30,601 nucleotides of DNA from JBKECP01 sp047974765 (GTDB lineage Bacteria > Pseudomonadota > Gammaproteobacteria > Pseudomonadales > Halieaceae), in contig JBKECP010000026.1 of assembly GCA_047974765.1 (NCBI GenBank), forward strand, positions 1 through 30,601. The letters run 5' to 3'. Positions 7,791 to 16,306 of this stretch are shown in pieces. The notes under the pieces were generated by a model that had not been told where the DNA came from, did not search any database, and was given only the letters and a program-made list of their open reading frames with translations. Within the stretch, counting starts at the first letter, position 1; every line of letters begins with the position of its first letter. The translations under genes and the position numbers were made by a program.

Positions 7791-7818
7791 AAAGCAAAAC
7801 GGGGCCCGCAGGCCCCGC
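7791..7818 (-). terminator. Rho-independent terminator/attenuator between guaB and guaA
   Basis: GGGGCC (7801-7806) pairs with GGCCCC (7811-7816) around a four-base loop. On the minus strand it is followed by GTTTTGCTTTG. It lies about 20 bp after the guaB stop and may reduce guaA transcription relative to guaB. Confidence 0.6.
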
Positions 7819-7833
7819 ATGGAAAAAACCGAC

Positions 7834-9303
7834 TCAGCGCACCGGGTAATTCGGGGCTTCCTTGGTGATGGATACGTCGTGCACATGGCTCTCGGACATG
7901 CCGGCGGCGGTCACGCGCACGAACTCCGGCGCGGTGCGCATCTGCTCGATATTGTGGCTGCCGGTATAGCCCATCGCCGAACGCACTCCGCCCATCAGCT
8001 GGTGAATTACGGCTGACACCGGGCCTTTATAGGGCACGCGGCCTTCGATGCCTTCCGGCACCAGCTTTTCAGCACCCTTGCTGGCATCCTGGAAGTAGCG
8101 GTCAGAAGAGCCCTGGGTCTTGGACATGGCGCCCAGCGAACCCATACCGCGATAAGCCTTGTAGGTACGGCCCTGATAGAGTTCAACCTCACCCGGTGCT
8201 TCTTCAGTACCGGCAAACATACTGCCCATCATCACCGCATGAGCACCGGCAACGATGGCCTTGGCAATATCACCGGAAAAACGGATACCACCGTCGGCAA
8301 TCACTGGAATATCGCGCCCTTGCAGGGCATCAACCACATTGGAAATAGCAGAGATCTGCGGCACACCAGTACCGGTCACAATACGGGTGGTACAGATGGA
8401 GCCGGGGCCAATGCCCACCTTAACGCCATCGGCACCGGCATCCGCCAGTGCTATAGCAGCAGCTCCCGTGGCGATATTACCGCCAATAACCTGAATAGCA
8501 GGGTATTGTGATTTAATTCTACGCACCCGCTCAATGACATTGCGGGAGTGACCGTGGGCGGTATCCACCACCAGTACATCAACACCGGCACGCACCAGAG
8601 CCTCAACACGATCATCAGTGTCGGGACTGGTACCAACCGAAGCACCGACTCGCAGCTGGCCATCAGAGTCTTTACAGGCATGTGGGAAGGTTTCAGCTTT
8701 ATCAAAATCCTTGACGGTAATCATGCCGCGCAGATCAAAGTTATCATTGACAACCAGAATTTTTTCAATACGATGCTGATGCAACAAACGCTGCACTTCT
8801 TGGGCTGAAGCACCCTCCTTCACTGTCACCAGTTTGTCACGAGGCGTCATGATACTGGATACCAGCTTGCTCATATCAGATTCAAAGCGTACATCACGGC
8901 GAGTAACAATACCTACCAGGTCCGCACCCTTAAGCACCGGCACACCTGAAAAGCCATAAGCGTTGGTCAACTCAAGCAATTCAGCAATGGTGGCATCCTG
9001 CTGAATGGTAATCGGATCCTTGACCACGCCACTTTCGAACTTTTTAACCCGTCGAACCTGATCTGCCTGTTCATTAAGTGTCATGCTTTTGTGAATAATA
9101 CCGATGCCGCCTTCCTGCGCCATGGCAATAGCCAGGCGAGCTTCAGTTACCGTATCCATAGCAGCAGATACCAGGGGAATATTAAGCTCAATCTCACGTG
9201 TGAGCCGCGTCTTTAAGGAGACGCCGGTAGCCACCACGTCAGAATAACCCGGCAATAACAATACATCGTCGAAAGTCAGAGCTTCCTGGGCAATACGTAA
9301 CAT
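7834..9303 (-). CDS. guaB: IMP dehydrogenase
   Basis: Oxidises IMP to XMP with NAD+, the first committed step to GMP. The 489 residues match the family length. The TIM-barrel starts with LTFDDVLLLPGYSDV and is interrupted by paired CBS domains at about residues 92-205, which bind purine nucleotides. The catalytic loop GPGSICTTRIVTG has the nucleophile Cys304. The flap with GRTYKAYRGMGSLGAM and an Arg-Tyr pair (SDRYFQ) is present. A weak GGAG precedes the ATG. Its promoter (9346-9375) lies immediately upstream, between it and the ankyrin gene pair. guaA follows after a hairpin. In many gammaproteobacteria xseA is directly divergent from guaB; here two extra genes separate them. Confidence 0.98.
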   Translation of the reverse strand: MLRIAQEALTFDDVLLLPGYSDVVATGVSLKTRLTREIELNIPLVSAAMDTVTEARLAIAMAQEGGIGIIHKSMTLNEQADQVRRVKKFESGVVKDPITIQQDATIAELLELTNAYGFSGVPVLKGADLVGIVTRRDVRFESDMSKLVSSIMTPRDKLVTVKEGASAQEVQRLLHQHRIEKILVVNDNFDLRGMITVKDFDKAETFPHACKDSDGQLRVGASVGTSPDTDDRVEALVRAGVDVLVVDTAHGHSRNVIERVRRIKSQYPAIQVIGGNIATGAAAIALADAGADGVKVGIGPGSICTTRIVTGTGVPQISAISNVVDALQGRDIPVIADGGIRFSGDIAKAIVAGAHAVMMGSMFAGTEEAPGEVELYQGRTYKAYRGMGSLGAMSKTQGSSDRYFQDASKGAEKLVPEGIEGRVPYKGPVSAVIHQLMGGVRSAMGYTGSHNIEQMRTAPEFVRVTAAGMSESHVHDVSITKEAPNYPVR

Positions 9304-9345
9304 AAGGGCGTCATCTCCGGCTGGCGGGTTGAAGATAAACGAATA

Positions 9346-9375
9346 ATTATAAATCTTATAGATGCGGCAGGTAAA
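9346..9375 (-). promoter_or_regulatory. Probable sigma-70 promoter of guaB
   Basis: On the minus strand TTTACC (9370-9375) and a perfect TATAAT (9346-9351) are 18 bases apart. Transcription would begin about 35 bases before the guaB ATG. It separates guaB from the co-oriented ankyrin genes upstream. Confidence 0.6.
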
Positions 9376-9463
9376 CCAGTAACCGTATTCCTCGATAAAA
9401 AGCCTTTGCCCAGATACGGCTTCAGATAAACGTATACCTCATCGCAGGGCTTAAATTCCAACT

Positions 9464-10819
9464 TTATTTTTTCAGGATTTTAGCCTTCTCCTGGTCAAAC
9501 TCACCCTGAGTCAAAATACTGGCATCCAGCAACTCTTTCAGATCCAGCAAAGCTTGCTTTTTATCCTCGATTGTCGCTGTTACAACACTTGCTGATTCCT
9601 CCACCCTGCTAACGGCTGACGATGACTGGCTTGCAGGTGGTCTGGCTCCTTTCACCTCAAGAATCAGCGCAGTAATTTCGTTAAAGCCCCTGATATTGGC
9701 ATAATCAATAGGCAGTTGCTCCCTGACATTGGCAATTGATATATCAGCGCCCTTTTCCAACAAATATTTTAATACATCTTTTTTGCCGTTTGCGGCTGCA
9801 TAGTGCAGTGGCGTATTACCGCTTTCATCCTGAATATCAATCATCGCCCCCTCATCGAGCAGCAATTTGACCATGCTCAGATTTCCGCCCCGGGTCGCCA
9901 CATGCAACATGCTCTCACCACCAAGGCAGTATGACGCATCAAATGCATAGCCAGCGTTCATCGATATATCACTTGCTGTCTCCACCCATTCAAGATAGGA
10001 CTGCAAAACCACTCTGTCTGCCCGGAAAGGCCGGGTGTAATTGACATCCACTCCATGCGCCAAAAAGAGCTTCACCACTTCTTTTTGATTGGCCGAACAG
10101 GCATACCAGACAGGAGAAAGTCCGTTATCAGCGGATACCAGCATGTCTGCTCCGCGATCTGCCAGCTGTTTTATGACATTGCGGTTGCCCTGCTGACAAG
10201 CCATCAGCAAAGCTGTATCACCGGCATTATTGGCATGATCAATATCTGCCCCCTGATCAAGTAACATCATTATTACAGGCAAATTTTTACCAGCCACAGC
10301 ATAAAGCAGTGGGGTATTACCCTGCCTGTCGGCAACATTTACCTCAGCACCCTTATCCAACAAAGCCTCAACCACTCCCTTGTGACGTTTTTGACACGCC
10401 AGAACAAGTGGTGTTTGCGCCTTGTTATTTTCTATATCACTGTGCATGCCCTCTTCCAGCAGGCGCCGCATAATTTCCGTCTGCCCATTTTCTGCCAACA
10501 CATGCAACAGACTATTACCCGCATAGTCTTTAACCGTTTTATCAGCACCTTCGTCCAACAAATAAAACGCTGTCTGTTTTTGTTTCTGCAAACAGGCAAA
10601 GTACAAAGGTGTTTCGCCGGCATGATCGGCATAATTAATATCAGCACCTTTCTCTACCAGAATATTGCACAAATCCAGGTAACCACGATGAGCAGCATAG
10701 TGCAGCGAAGTACGACCTTTCTCGTCAGTATAAGCAATATCCACGTCATTATTTTTTAACAGAATCTCTGCGATTTTTCGCTTTCCGCCCTCACAGGCGA
10801 TGATGAATGACATACTCAT
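9464..10819 (-). CDS. Ankyrin-repeat protein with C-terminal SHOCT domain
   Basis: This 451-residue protein contains about ten ankyrin repeats from residue 5 to about 390, with repeated signatures such as GRTSLHYAAHRGYLDL, GNTPLLYAVAGKNL and GNTPLHYAAANGKKDV and the turn KGAD. A less regular insertion sits near residues 275-305. After a Ser/Pro/Ala-rich linker the last 32 residues (KKQALLDLKELLDASILTQ, then GEFDQEKAKILKK) match the SHOCT motif, a short domain thought to mediate oligomerisation. There is no signal peptide or membrane segment, so it is probably cytoplasmic. A second ATG two codons in (10813) is an alternative start. It is 12 bp downstream of another ankyrin gene on the same strand. 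Binding partners cannot be read from the sequence. Confidence 0.85.
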   Translation of the reverse strand: MSMSFIIACEGGKRKIAEILLKNNDVDIAYTDEKGRTSLHYAAHRGYLDLCNILVEKGADINYADHAGETPLYFACLQKQKQTAFYLLDEGADKTVKDYAGNSLLHVLAENGQTEIMRRLLEEGMHSDIENNKAQTPLVLACQKRHKGVVEALLDKGAEVNVADRQGNTPLLYAVAGKNLPVIMMLLDQGADIDHANNAGDTALLMACQQGNRNVIKQLADRGADMLVSADNGLSPVWYACSANQKEVVKLFLAHGVDVNYTRPFRADRVVLQSYLEWVETASDISMNAGYAFDASYCLGGESMLHVATRGGNLSMVKLLLDEGAMIDIQDESGNTPLHYAAANGKKDVLKYLLEKGADISIANVREQLPIDYANIRGFNEITALILEVKGARPPASQSSSAVSRVEESASVVTATIEDKKQALLDLKELLDASILTQGEFDQEKAKILKK

Positions 10820-10831
10820 GGCTTTAGAACT

Positions 10832-12004
10832 TTATGTATATGACAGCAGAAGCTGTACGGTTTTAACTTTCAGGTCATCATTGGAGGCTATCATAAGTGG
10901 TGTTTCTTCCCTGTCATTTACTGCATTGGCATCAGCGCCAGCTGCCAACAGGTATTTGACAGCACGATAAACCTCTCTGGCCCGCCGCTCTTCATGCAGG
11001 GTTTCGCGCTGGCAAAATTTATGCAGCAGCGTATTACCCTGATTATCTTTTTGATTGACATCCAGACGATCAGAATCCAGAGCAACCTTCAAAAAACCAG
11101 CCTCCCTGACAACAAGGGCATCAGTGGCATCAATCTCATTCCCATAGATATCACTGCCCACCTGATATAAATCAGCGCCATCTTCCAGTAACTGCCTGAA
11201 AAAATGCAGGGATGATTCATTTTGATCAGACATCATTTTCAAGGCTTCAAACAATAATGGTGGCCTACCCTGTATGGATTGTCCAAAATCAGGCGAATCA
11301 TACCCGCACAAAACTGCATACAAAGACGGGCTGGCACTATGTGTAATTGCAATTGAAAATGCCGACTCACCCTTGTCATTGCACACATTGGCATCGGCGC
11401 CATTTTCAAGCAGCCACTTAAGATAGATACCGCGATCTTCACGAACAGCACAGTGTAAAGGGGTATCCCCATTTATATTGCCCTGATTGATATCCACACC
11501 TTTATCAAACAGCAATTGCAGACAGGCCAAAGCCTTTTCAGGCTGCCTGCTGCGCTGGCGTATAATTTTATGGATCAGGTTGTCATTGGATGATTTAACA
11601 ATATCAACCTGACAACCACTATCGACCATTACCTGAAAAATATTGATGTTAACTTCCTGAAGCAGTGCCAGCTCCAAAAAAGTCACACCGCCAACTTCAT
11701 CATTAATATTATCCACTCGCCCCAGAAAATACTGTAAAAAATCCAGAGAGGCCTGATCATCATCCAGATGATCAATCAAGCTTTTAAAAAAAGACTCTGA
11801 AAAGTCATCGTATTCATAAAGATCGCTTTCAATAGTTCCCTCTTCAATTAAAAGATCGACGATATCAAAGGCCTTGCCACGAACAAGAGCATCAAAAATG
11901 GCCTTTTTCTGATAGGAAAGCAGGTTTTTTGGCAGGCGTTCACCTTCGGTGATCAACTTGCGCGCCTGATCAAAATTCCGTGACTGAATAGCTTTTTGCA
12001 ACAT
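10832..12004 (-). CDS. Ankyrin-repeat protein
   Basis: This 390-residue protein begins MLQKAIQSRNFDQARKLITE, an ankyrin-like helical pair. Divergent repeats fill the N-terminal half and clear repeats follow: GDTPLHCAVREDRGIYLKWL, KGESAFSIAITH, QGNTLLHKFCQRETL and REETPLMIASNDDLKV. The VDINQGN and GADANV turns are typical. The repeats at about residues 30-140 are poorly conserved and Asp/Glu-rich. It has no signal peptide or membrane segment. It is the first gene of a two-gene unit with the SHOCT-ended ankyrin gene 12 bp downstream. A CCGGATAT/ATATCCGG inverted repeat lies upstream (12069-12110). The base composition appears more AT-rich than the flanking guaB and xseA. Function unknown; a protein-binding scaffold is inferred. 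Confidence 0.8.
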   Translation of the reverse strand: MLQKAIQSRNFDQARKLITEGERLPKNLLSYQKKAIFDALVRGKAFDIVDLLIEEGTIESDLYEYDDFSESFFKSLIDHLDDDQASLDFLQYFLGRVDNINDEVGGVTFLELALLQEVNINIFQVMVDSGCQVDIVKSSNDNLIHKIIRQRSRQPEKALACLQLLFDKGVDINQGNINGDTPLHCAVREDRGIYLKWLLENGADANVCNDKGESAFSIAITHSASPSLYAVLCGYDSPDFGQSIQGRPPLLFEALKMMSDQNESSLHFFRQLLEDGADLYQVGSDIYGNEIDATDALVVREAGFLKVALDSDRLDVNQKDNQGNTLLHKFCQRETLHEERRAREVYRAVKYLLAAGADANAVNDREETPLMIASNDDLKVKTVQLLLSYT

Positions 12005-12219
12005 AGGTATTTAGCTCAAAATACTACCGATTACTCGTGATTTTTATAAAAAAACAGGCCGACTGCCGCCGGATATTGCCACCATCTGATTTCAGTCTGT
12101 TCATATCCGGTTTACCCATATCCTGATTGTTTCAACCCGCAAACGTTATAGCACTTAATGTCTGCTAATGTCTTTGCAATAATGTCCCTTCTTTTGTTTC
12201 AGGATCAAGGCTATTTAAG

Positions 12220-13596
12220 TTGTCGGATATATCACCAAACACTCTCAGTGTCAGCCAGTTGAACCGTCAGGTTCGCCTCCTGCTGGAATCAAATTTTGAC
12301 TTTATCTGGGTGGAGGGGGAAATCAGCAATCTCAAAACACCCTCGTCCGGGCACTGGTATTTCTCATTGAAGGATGAGGCAGCACAGGTGCACTGCGCCA
12401 TGTTTCGCAACCGCAACCAGCGAATGCGCTTTAAGCCTGCCGATGGCGATTCCATTCGTTTGCGCTGCCGGGTTTCCCTGTATGAGGGAAAAGGTGACTT
12501 TCAGCTGATTGCAGAGTACATGGAAGCAGCCGGTGTTGGCGCTCTGCAAATAGCCTTTGAGCAGCTCAAATCCAGACTGATGACTGAGGGTCTGTTCGAG
12601 GCTAACCGCAAACAGCCTCTACCAGCATCAATCAGCCGGATTGGCCTAATCACCTCCCCCAGTGGTGCAGCTTTGCAGGATATTTTGGCTGTACTGAAGC
12701 GGCGCTGGCCAGCAATGGCCGTCTATATCCTGCCGGTGTCAGTCCAGGGTGAAGCAGCTGCAGGCGAGATTGTTACCGCTATCAAACACGCTAACCGCAT
12801 GCACAGAAGCGGGCAATTGCGGCTCGATGCACTGATTGTCGGTCGCGGTGGTGGTTCGCTGGAGGACTTATGGGCCTTTAATGAAGAAGTCGTTGCCCGC
12901 GCCATTGCCGCCAGTGTGATACCGGTGATTAGTGCAGTTGGCCATGAAGTCGATATTACCATTGCCGATATGGTGGCAGATGTGCGTGCGGCCACTCCCT
13001 CAGCGGCAGCCGAGCGGGTCAGCCCGGACCAGCAAATCTGGCGCAATCAACTGCTGCAGATGGAAAACCGCCTGCAACAGTGTATACAACAACGGCTGCA
13101 GGCAGCCGGGCACCGCCTACAGCAACTGCAACAGCGTCTGCGCCATCCCGGACAGCAGTTGCGGGAACAGAATCAGCATCTGGATGATCTGGAGCAACGC
13201 CTGCAGCGTGCACAGCAACAGCAACTCTCGCATCGACACGCAGAGCTGGCACTGCTGTCAAGTCGCTTACAGGCCCGCTCACCCGCACCACAAATCGAGC
13301 ACTTGCAACAACAGCTTCGCCATCAGCACCAGCGTTTACAGGCCGCTATTTATCAGTGTTTGCACAACGCAAGCGGACAACTGTTACACCTGGGCAAACT
13401 GCTGGACTCGGTCAGCCCGCTGGCAACACTTGATCGGGGTTACGCCATTGTATCCACGCAGGCAGGCAAAGTGCTTCAGGATGCTTCACAGGTAAAGACA
13501 GGAGATGTACTCAATGCAAGACTTGCTCACGGCTATTTAAGCCTGTCTGTTTTGGCTACAAAAGCACAGACAGAAAGCAGGAAGAAAAAAAACTAG
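12220..13596 (+). CDS. xseA: Exodeoxyribonuclease VII large subunit
   Basis: The large, catalytic subunit of exonuclease VII degrades single-stranded DNA from both ends together with XseB (not in this window). At 458 residues it is about the family length. The N-terminal OB-fold (about 7-110) has VSQLNRQVRLLLE and WVEGEISNLK, followed by GHWYFSLKD. The catalytic domain has ISRIGLITSPSGAALQDIL, IVGRGGGSLEDLWAFNEE and ISAVGHEVDITIADMVAD. A long Gln/Leu-rich coiled coil follows (about 265-380), then the conserved LDRGYAIV. The start is TTG at 12220 with AAGG 9 bases upstream; no ATG gives the conserved N-terminus. It ends just before a terminator shared with the converging crp-like gene. Confidence 0.96.
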   Translation: MSDISPNTLSVSQLNRQVRLLLESNFDFIWVEGEISNLKTPSSGHWYFSLKDEAAQVHCAMFRNRNQRMRFKPADGDSIRLRCRVSLYEGKGDFQLIAEYMEAAGVGALQIAFEQLKSRLMTEGLFEANRKQPLPASISRIGLITSPSGAALQDILAVLKRRWPAMAVYILPVSVQGEAAAGEIVTAIKHANRMHRSGQLRLDALIVGRGGGSLEDLWAFNEEVVARAIAASVIPVISAVGHEVDITIADMVADVRAATPSAAAERVSPDQQIWRNQLLQMENRLQQCIQQRLQAAGHRLQQLQQRLRHPGQQLREQNQHLDDLEQRLQRAQQQQLSHRHAELALLSSRLQARSPAPQIEHLQQQLRHQHQRLQAAIYQCLHNASGQLLHLGKLLDSVSPLATLDRGYAIVSTQAGKVLQDASQVKTGDVLNARLAHGYLSLSVLATKAQTESRKKKN

Positions 13597-13619
13597 CCCA
13601 TACCTCAACCGATATGGGC
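13584..13619 (-). terminator. Rho-independent terminator of the Crp-type regulator gene
   Basis: GCCCATA (13596-13602) pairs with TATGGGC (13613-13619). On the minus strand it is followed by TAGTTTTTTTT. It lies 10 bp after the minus-strand gene's stop and overlaps the xseA stop codon. On the plus strand it lacks a T-run, so it serves mainly the minus strand. Confidence 0.8.
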
Positions 13620-13628
13620 AGAGTATTA

Positions 13629-14276
13629 TCAGTATTTGGCCGGCAGACGGGTGTTGATAATGATATGCCGCCCCTCAAAGCGAATATACTCACCGATAGT
13701 GAGATCTTTGAGGATGCGCGCAACCATCTCACGGCTGGCGCCAACCCGGTCGGCAATATCCTGTTGGGTCAGCTTTTCAGGAATATACAAGGTGCCATCA
13801 CCCCGTTCCTCAGACAGATCCATCAGTACATTGGCCACCCGTCCGTAAACATCCTGCAATGCCAGACTTTTTACGTCAGCCGTCAGTTTGCGTACCCGCT
13901 GAGCAAGGTTGCGAATCAACTGACGACCAATATTGGGGTACTTTTCCAGCACACGGCCAAAGTCTTCTTTATAAATAATGCAGAAAGTGGACTTTTCAAC
14001 TGTGCGTACAGAAGCCGAACGCACCGAATCATCCAGCAGAGCCAGCTCACCGAAGTAATCGCCAGTACCCTGTGTATTCATGATAAATTCTTTGCCGTTC
14101 TTGTCGCTGCAGTAAACCTTGACCTTGCCACTCTCAATAATGAACAGCGAATCCGCAGGGTCGCTTTCGTGAATAACCACGGTGTTCTTGGGGAACGATC
14201 TGCTGGTACTGCTGGATGACAATGCCTCCAGTTCTTCTCGCGACAGCCCCTGGAAGATTTCTACTTGTTGCAACAT
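13629..14276 (-). CDS. Crp/Fnr-family transcriptional regulator
   Basis: This 215-residue protein has an N-terminal cyclic-nucleotide-binding beta-roll (about 5-115) and a C-terminal helix-turn-helix (about 168-192). The phosphate-binding cassette reads GELALLDDSVRSA, with the Glu77 and Arg86-Ser87 pattern used by CRP for cAMP, so ligand binding is plausible. The recognition helix has ASREMVARIL with Arg182, Glu183 and Arg187 at the positions E. coli CRP uses to read TGTGA. No Fe-S cysteine cluster like that of Fnr is present. The gene is divergent from a class III cyclase gene 200 bp away, suggesting a receptor-enzyme pair. It is not named crp because it may be a paralogue. An AGG-type RBS precedes the ATG. 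Confidence 0.85.
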   Translation of the reverse strand: MLQQVEIFQGLSREELEALSSSSTSRSFPKNTVVIHESDPADSLFIIESGKVKVYCSDKNGKEFIMNTQGTGDYFGELALLDDSVRSASVRTVEKSTFCIIYKEDFGRVLEKYPNIGRQLIRNLAQRVRKLTADVKSLALQDVYGRVANVLMDLSEERGDGTLYIPEKLTQQDIADRVGASREMVARILKDLTIGEYIRFEGRHIIINTRLPAKY

Positions 14277-14410
14277 GCGTTGTGTACCTGTGCCCGCTTG
14301 AACTTAATCCCTTGAACTTCGGAGCCCATAGTACCCCAAAGTATCCAAAATGCGCACCTGTATAACATAAAAGCTGGTACTGCCTATCAAAAGTGTCGAT
14401 AGATTGATCA

Positions 14411-14469
14411 TTTCCACCGGCATGCCAGCCTCGCTATACTCATATGTTCTTTGATCCGGTGAATATAAT
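14411..14469 (+). promoter_or_regulatory. Candidate promoter(s) of the cyclase operon
   Basis: TTTCCA (14411-14416) and TATACT (14435-14440) are 18 bases apart. A perfect TATAAT lies at 14464-14469 but lacks a good -35. If the second is used, the mRNA would start almost at the GTG start codon. Confidence 0.35.
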
Positions 14470-14477
14470 AGTAGACA

Positions 14478-15929
14478 GTGAGCAGCCCTGCCCAACCAAT
14501 GCCGCCCTGGAACGATGCCCTGCCGCATACACTGCTTGAGCTACGCCAGCTTTTCAGTCAGCGTCAGGCTGTGCTGACGCAGGCCGTTCAGGAGGATTTT
14601 GGCAAGTTGTTTGAAGCAGCTGACAGGCTAAACAGCTTTGTCGAAGCCAATAAGACAGTCGATAAGCGTGAACAACGGCATGAACTGATGAACATTCTGG
14701 CGGCTATTCGCGGCTATACCGAAATGTTACAGGAGGACACCATCCCCGCTGAACCCCTGCTTGCAGACCAGTTGTCACGCCTGCTTCTGACTATCCAGAG
14801 TGCCGATGTTGGCGGTGAAAGCTCTGAACGCCTGCACAGTCCAAAAATCAGTTCTGAACCCGGTTTTATTCTAGCGGTTGATGATCGCCAGGAAAACCGA
14901 GAACTGCTGGCCCGCTATCTGTCCCGCTCGGGCCATCTGGTAGTGACAGCGGCCAGTGGTCAGGAGGCACTGGCAACTTTGCAACAATCTGATGTTGACG
15001 TGGTTTTGCTGGATCTGGTGATGCCCGGTATGGACGGACGGGAAGTACTGCGCCGTATTAAAGAGCACGAAGACTGGCGGGCCACGCCGGTCATTGTGAT
15101 CTCCGGCCACCAGGATATGGAAGATATTATTGAGTGTATAGAAGCCGGTGCCGATGACTACCTGTTCAAACCTTTTAATCCAGTGCTACTACAAGCACGT
15201 ATCAAGGCCGGTATCGAACGCAAGCGCTGGCATGATAAGGAAGAGCTTTACCGGCAGCAGCTCGAGCGCAGCGAAAAATTTATCCGGACGACCTTTGGTC
15301 GTTATCTTTCAGATGAAATTGTAACCGATATTCTGGAGCGTCCAGAAGGCCTGGAACTGGGCGGTGATCTGCGTGAAGTGACTATTATGATGTCTGATAT
15401 TCGCGGCTTTACCACCCTCAGCGAGCAGTTGGCTCCAGATATGGTAGTAAAGATGCTCAATCGCTATCTGGGCCGGATGACCGACATTATTATGGCCCAC
15501 CAGGGCACAATCGATGAGTTCCTCGGAGATGCCATTCTGGCGGTATTTGGCGCCCCTCTGGCCAGGGACGACGATACTGACCGGGCGGTGCGCTGTGCAT
15601 TGCAGATGCAGGCCGCCATGGATGCTATTAATGCCGATAACCGCAAAGATGGCTTGCCTGAGGTTCAGACCGGTATCGCCCTGAACACAGGCATGGTGAT
15701 TGCTGGCAATATCGGCTCAGAACGACGCAGCAAATACGGTTTTGTTGGCCATCCGATGAATGTCACCTCCCGGATTGAAGATCACTGTGCGGGGGGTGAA
15801 ACCCTGATTGCTGACAGCACCCTGCAAAAACTGGGGCAGCGTTACCATATTGATGATCGCCGTCAACTCAAGGTCAAGGGCATTAATCAGTCGGTGGTGG
15901 TACACCGTCTGCTGGGAGTTAAGTCATGA
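14478..15929 (+). CDS. Response regulator with class III nucleotide cyclase output
   Basis: This 483-residue protein has three parts. Residues 1-115 are helical and contain QRHELMNILAAIRGYTEML, resembling the H-box of a histidine-kinase dimerisation domain (His68). Residues 130-250 are a receiver domain with acidic Asp135/Asp136, phosphoacceptor Asp179 and Lys231. Residues 295-460 are a class III cyclase domain with metal-binding Asp307 (SDIRGF) and Asp351 (LGDAILAVFG) and transition-state Asn428 and Arg432. The substrate-selecting positions are unusual: Glu347 where adenylyl cyclases have Lys, and His425 where Asp is common. Whether it makes cAMP or cGMP is therefore open. The GTG start is uncertain; ATG at 14499 is possible. 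It overlaps the next gene by 4 bp and is co-transcribed with a kinase. Confidence 0.88.
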   Translation: MSSPAQPMPPWNDALPHTLLELRQLFSQRQAVLTQAVQEDFGKLFEAADRLNSFVEANKTVDKREQRHELMNILAAIRGYTEMLQEDTIPAEPLLADQLSRLLLTIQSADVGGESSERLHSPKISSEPGFILAVDDRQENRELLARYLSRSGHLVVTAASGQEALATLQQSDVDVVLLDLVMPGMDGREVLRRIKEHEDWRATPVIVISGHQDMEDIIECIEAGADDYLFKPFNPVLLQARIKAGIERKRWHDKEELYRQQLERSEKFIRTTFGRYLSDEIVTDILERPEGLELGGDLREVTIMMSDIRGFTTLSEQLAPDMVVKMLNRYLGRMTDIIMAHQGTIDEFLGDAILAVFGAPLARDDDTDRAVRCALQMQAAMDAINADNRKDGLPEVQTGIALNTGMVIAGNIGSERRSKYGFVGHPMNVTSRIEDHCAGGETLIADSTLQKLGQRYHIDDRRQLKVKGINQSVVVHRLLGVKS

Positions 15930-16306
15930 ACAGCTCAGCACCGGTTTTACTGGTGGAAGACAATGAAATGAATCGGGATATGCTGATCCGCCGCCTGCAA
16001 CGGGCGGGGCTTACCGTCATTGCCGCCGGCAATGGCCAGCAAGCTCTGGACAGGATGCGTGACAGCAGCCCTTGCGTGGTATTGATGGATATGAATCTGC
16101 CCGTCATGGATGGCTGGACGGCCTGTCGTGAAGCCCGGGCCGACAACCGCATTGCCCATATTCCCATCATTGCACTGACTGCCCACGCTATGGATTCAGA
16201 TCGCCAAAATGCCATACAGGCAGGCTGTGACGACTATGCCACCAAGCCCATTGATTTCCCTGCCCTGCTGGCCAAAATCACCAGACTGGGTGGTTGTGAT
16301 ACATGA
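15926..16306 (+). CDS. Single-domain response regulator (CheY-like)
   Basis: This 126-residue protein is only a receiver domain. It has the acidic pair Glu11-Asp12, phosphoacceptor Asp55 (VVLMDMNLPVMDG), Thr85 (ALTAHAM) and Lys107 (ATKPID). With no output domain it most likely shuttles phosphoryl groups or acts by protein binding. It lies between the REC-cyclase and the histidine kinase genes, sharing 4-bp ATGA overlaps with both, so the three are translated as a unit. The kinase encoded next is the natural phosphodonor (inferred). Confidence 0.93.
   Translation: MNSSAPVLLVEDNEMNRDMLIRRLQRAGLTVIAAGNGQQALDRMRDSSPCVVLMDMNLPVMDGWTACREARADNRIAHIPIIALTAHAMDSDRQNAIQAGCDDYATKPIDFPALLAKITRLGGCDT

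Noticed and set aside
9276..9461. 61-codon minus-strand ORF between the SHOCT-ankyrin gene and guaB
   Set aside because: It runs through the guaB promoter and into the start of guaB, and resembles no family.
12069..12110. CCGGATAT/ATATCCGG inverted repeat upstream of the ankyrin genes and xseA
   Set aside because: Kept as a note only: two 8-bp arms 26 bases apart may be chance, and no promoter could be aligned with it.
14304..14528. 74-codon minus-strand ORF between the Crp-type and cyclase genes
   Set aside because: It spans the divergent promoter region and the start of the cyclase gene, with no recognisable domain.
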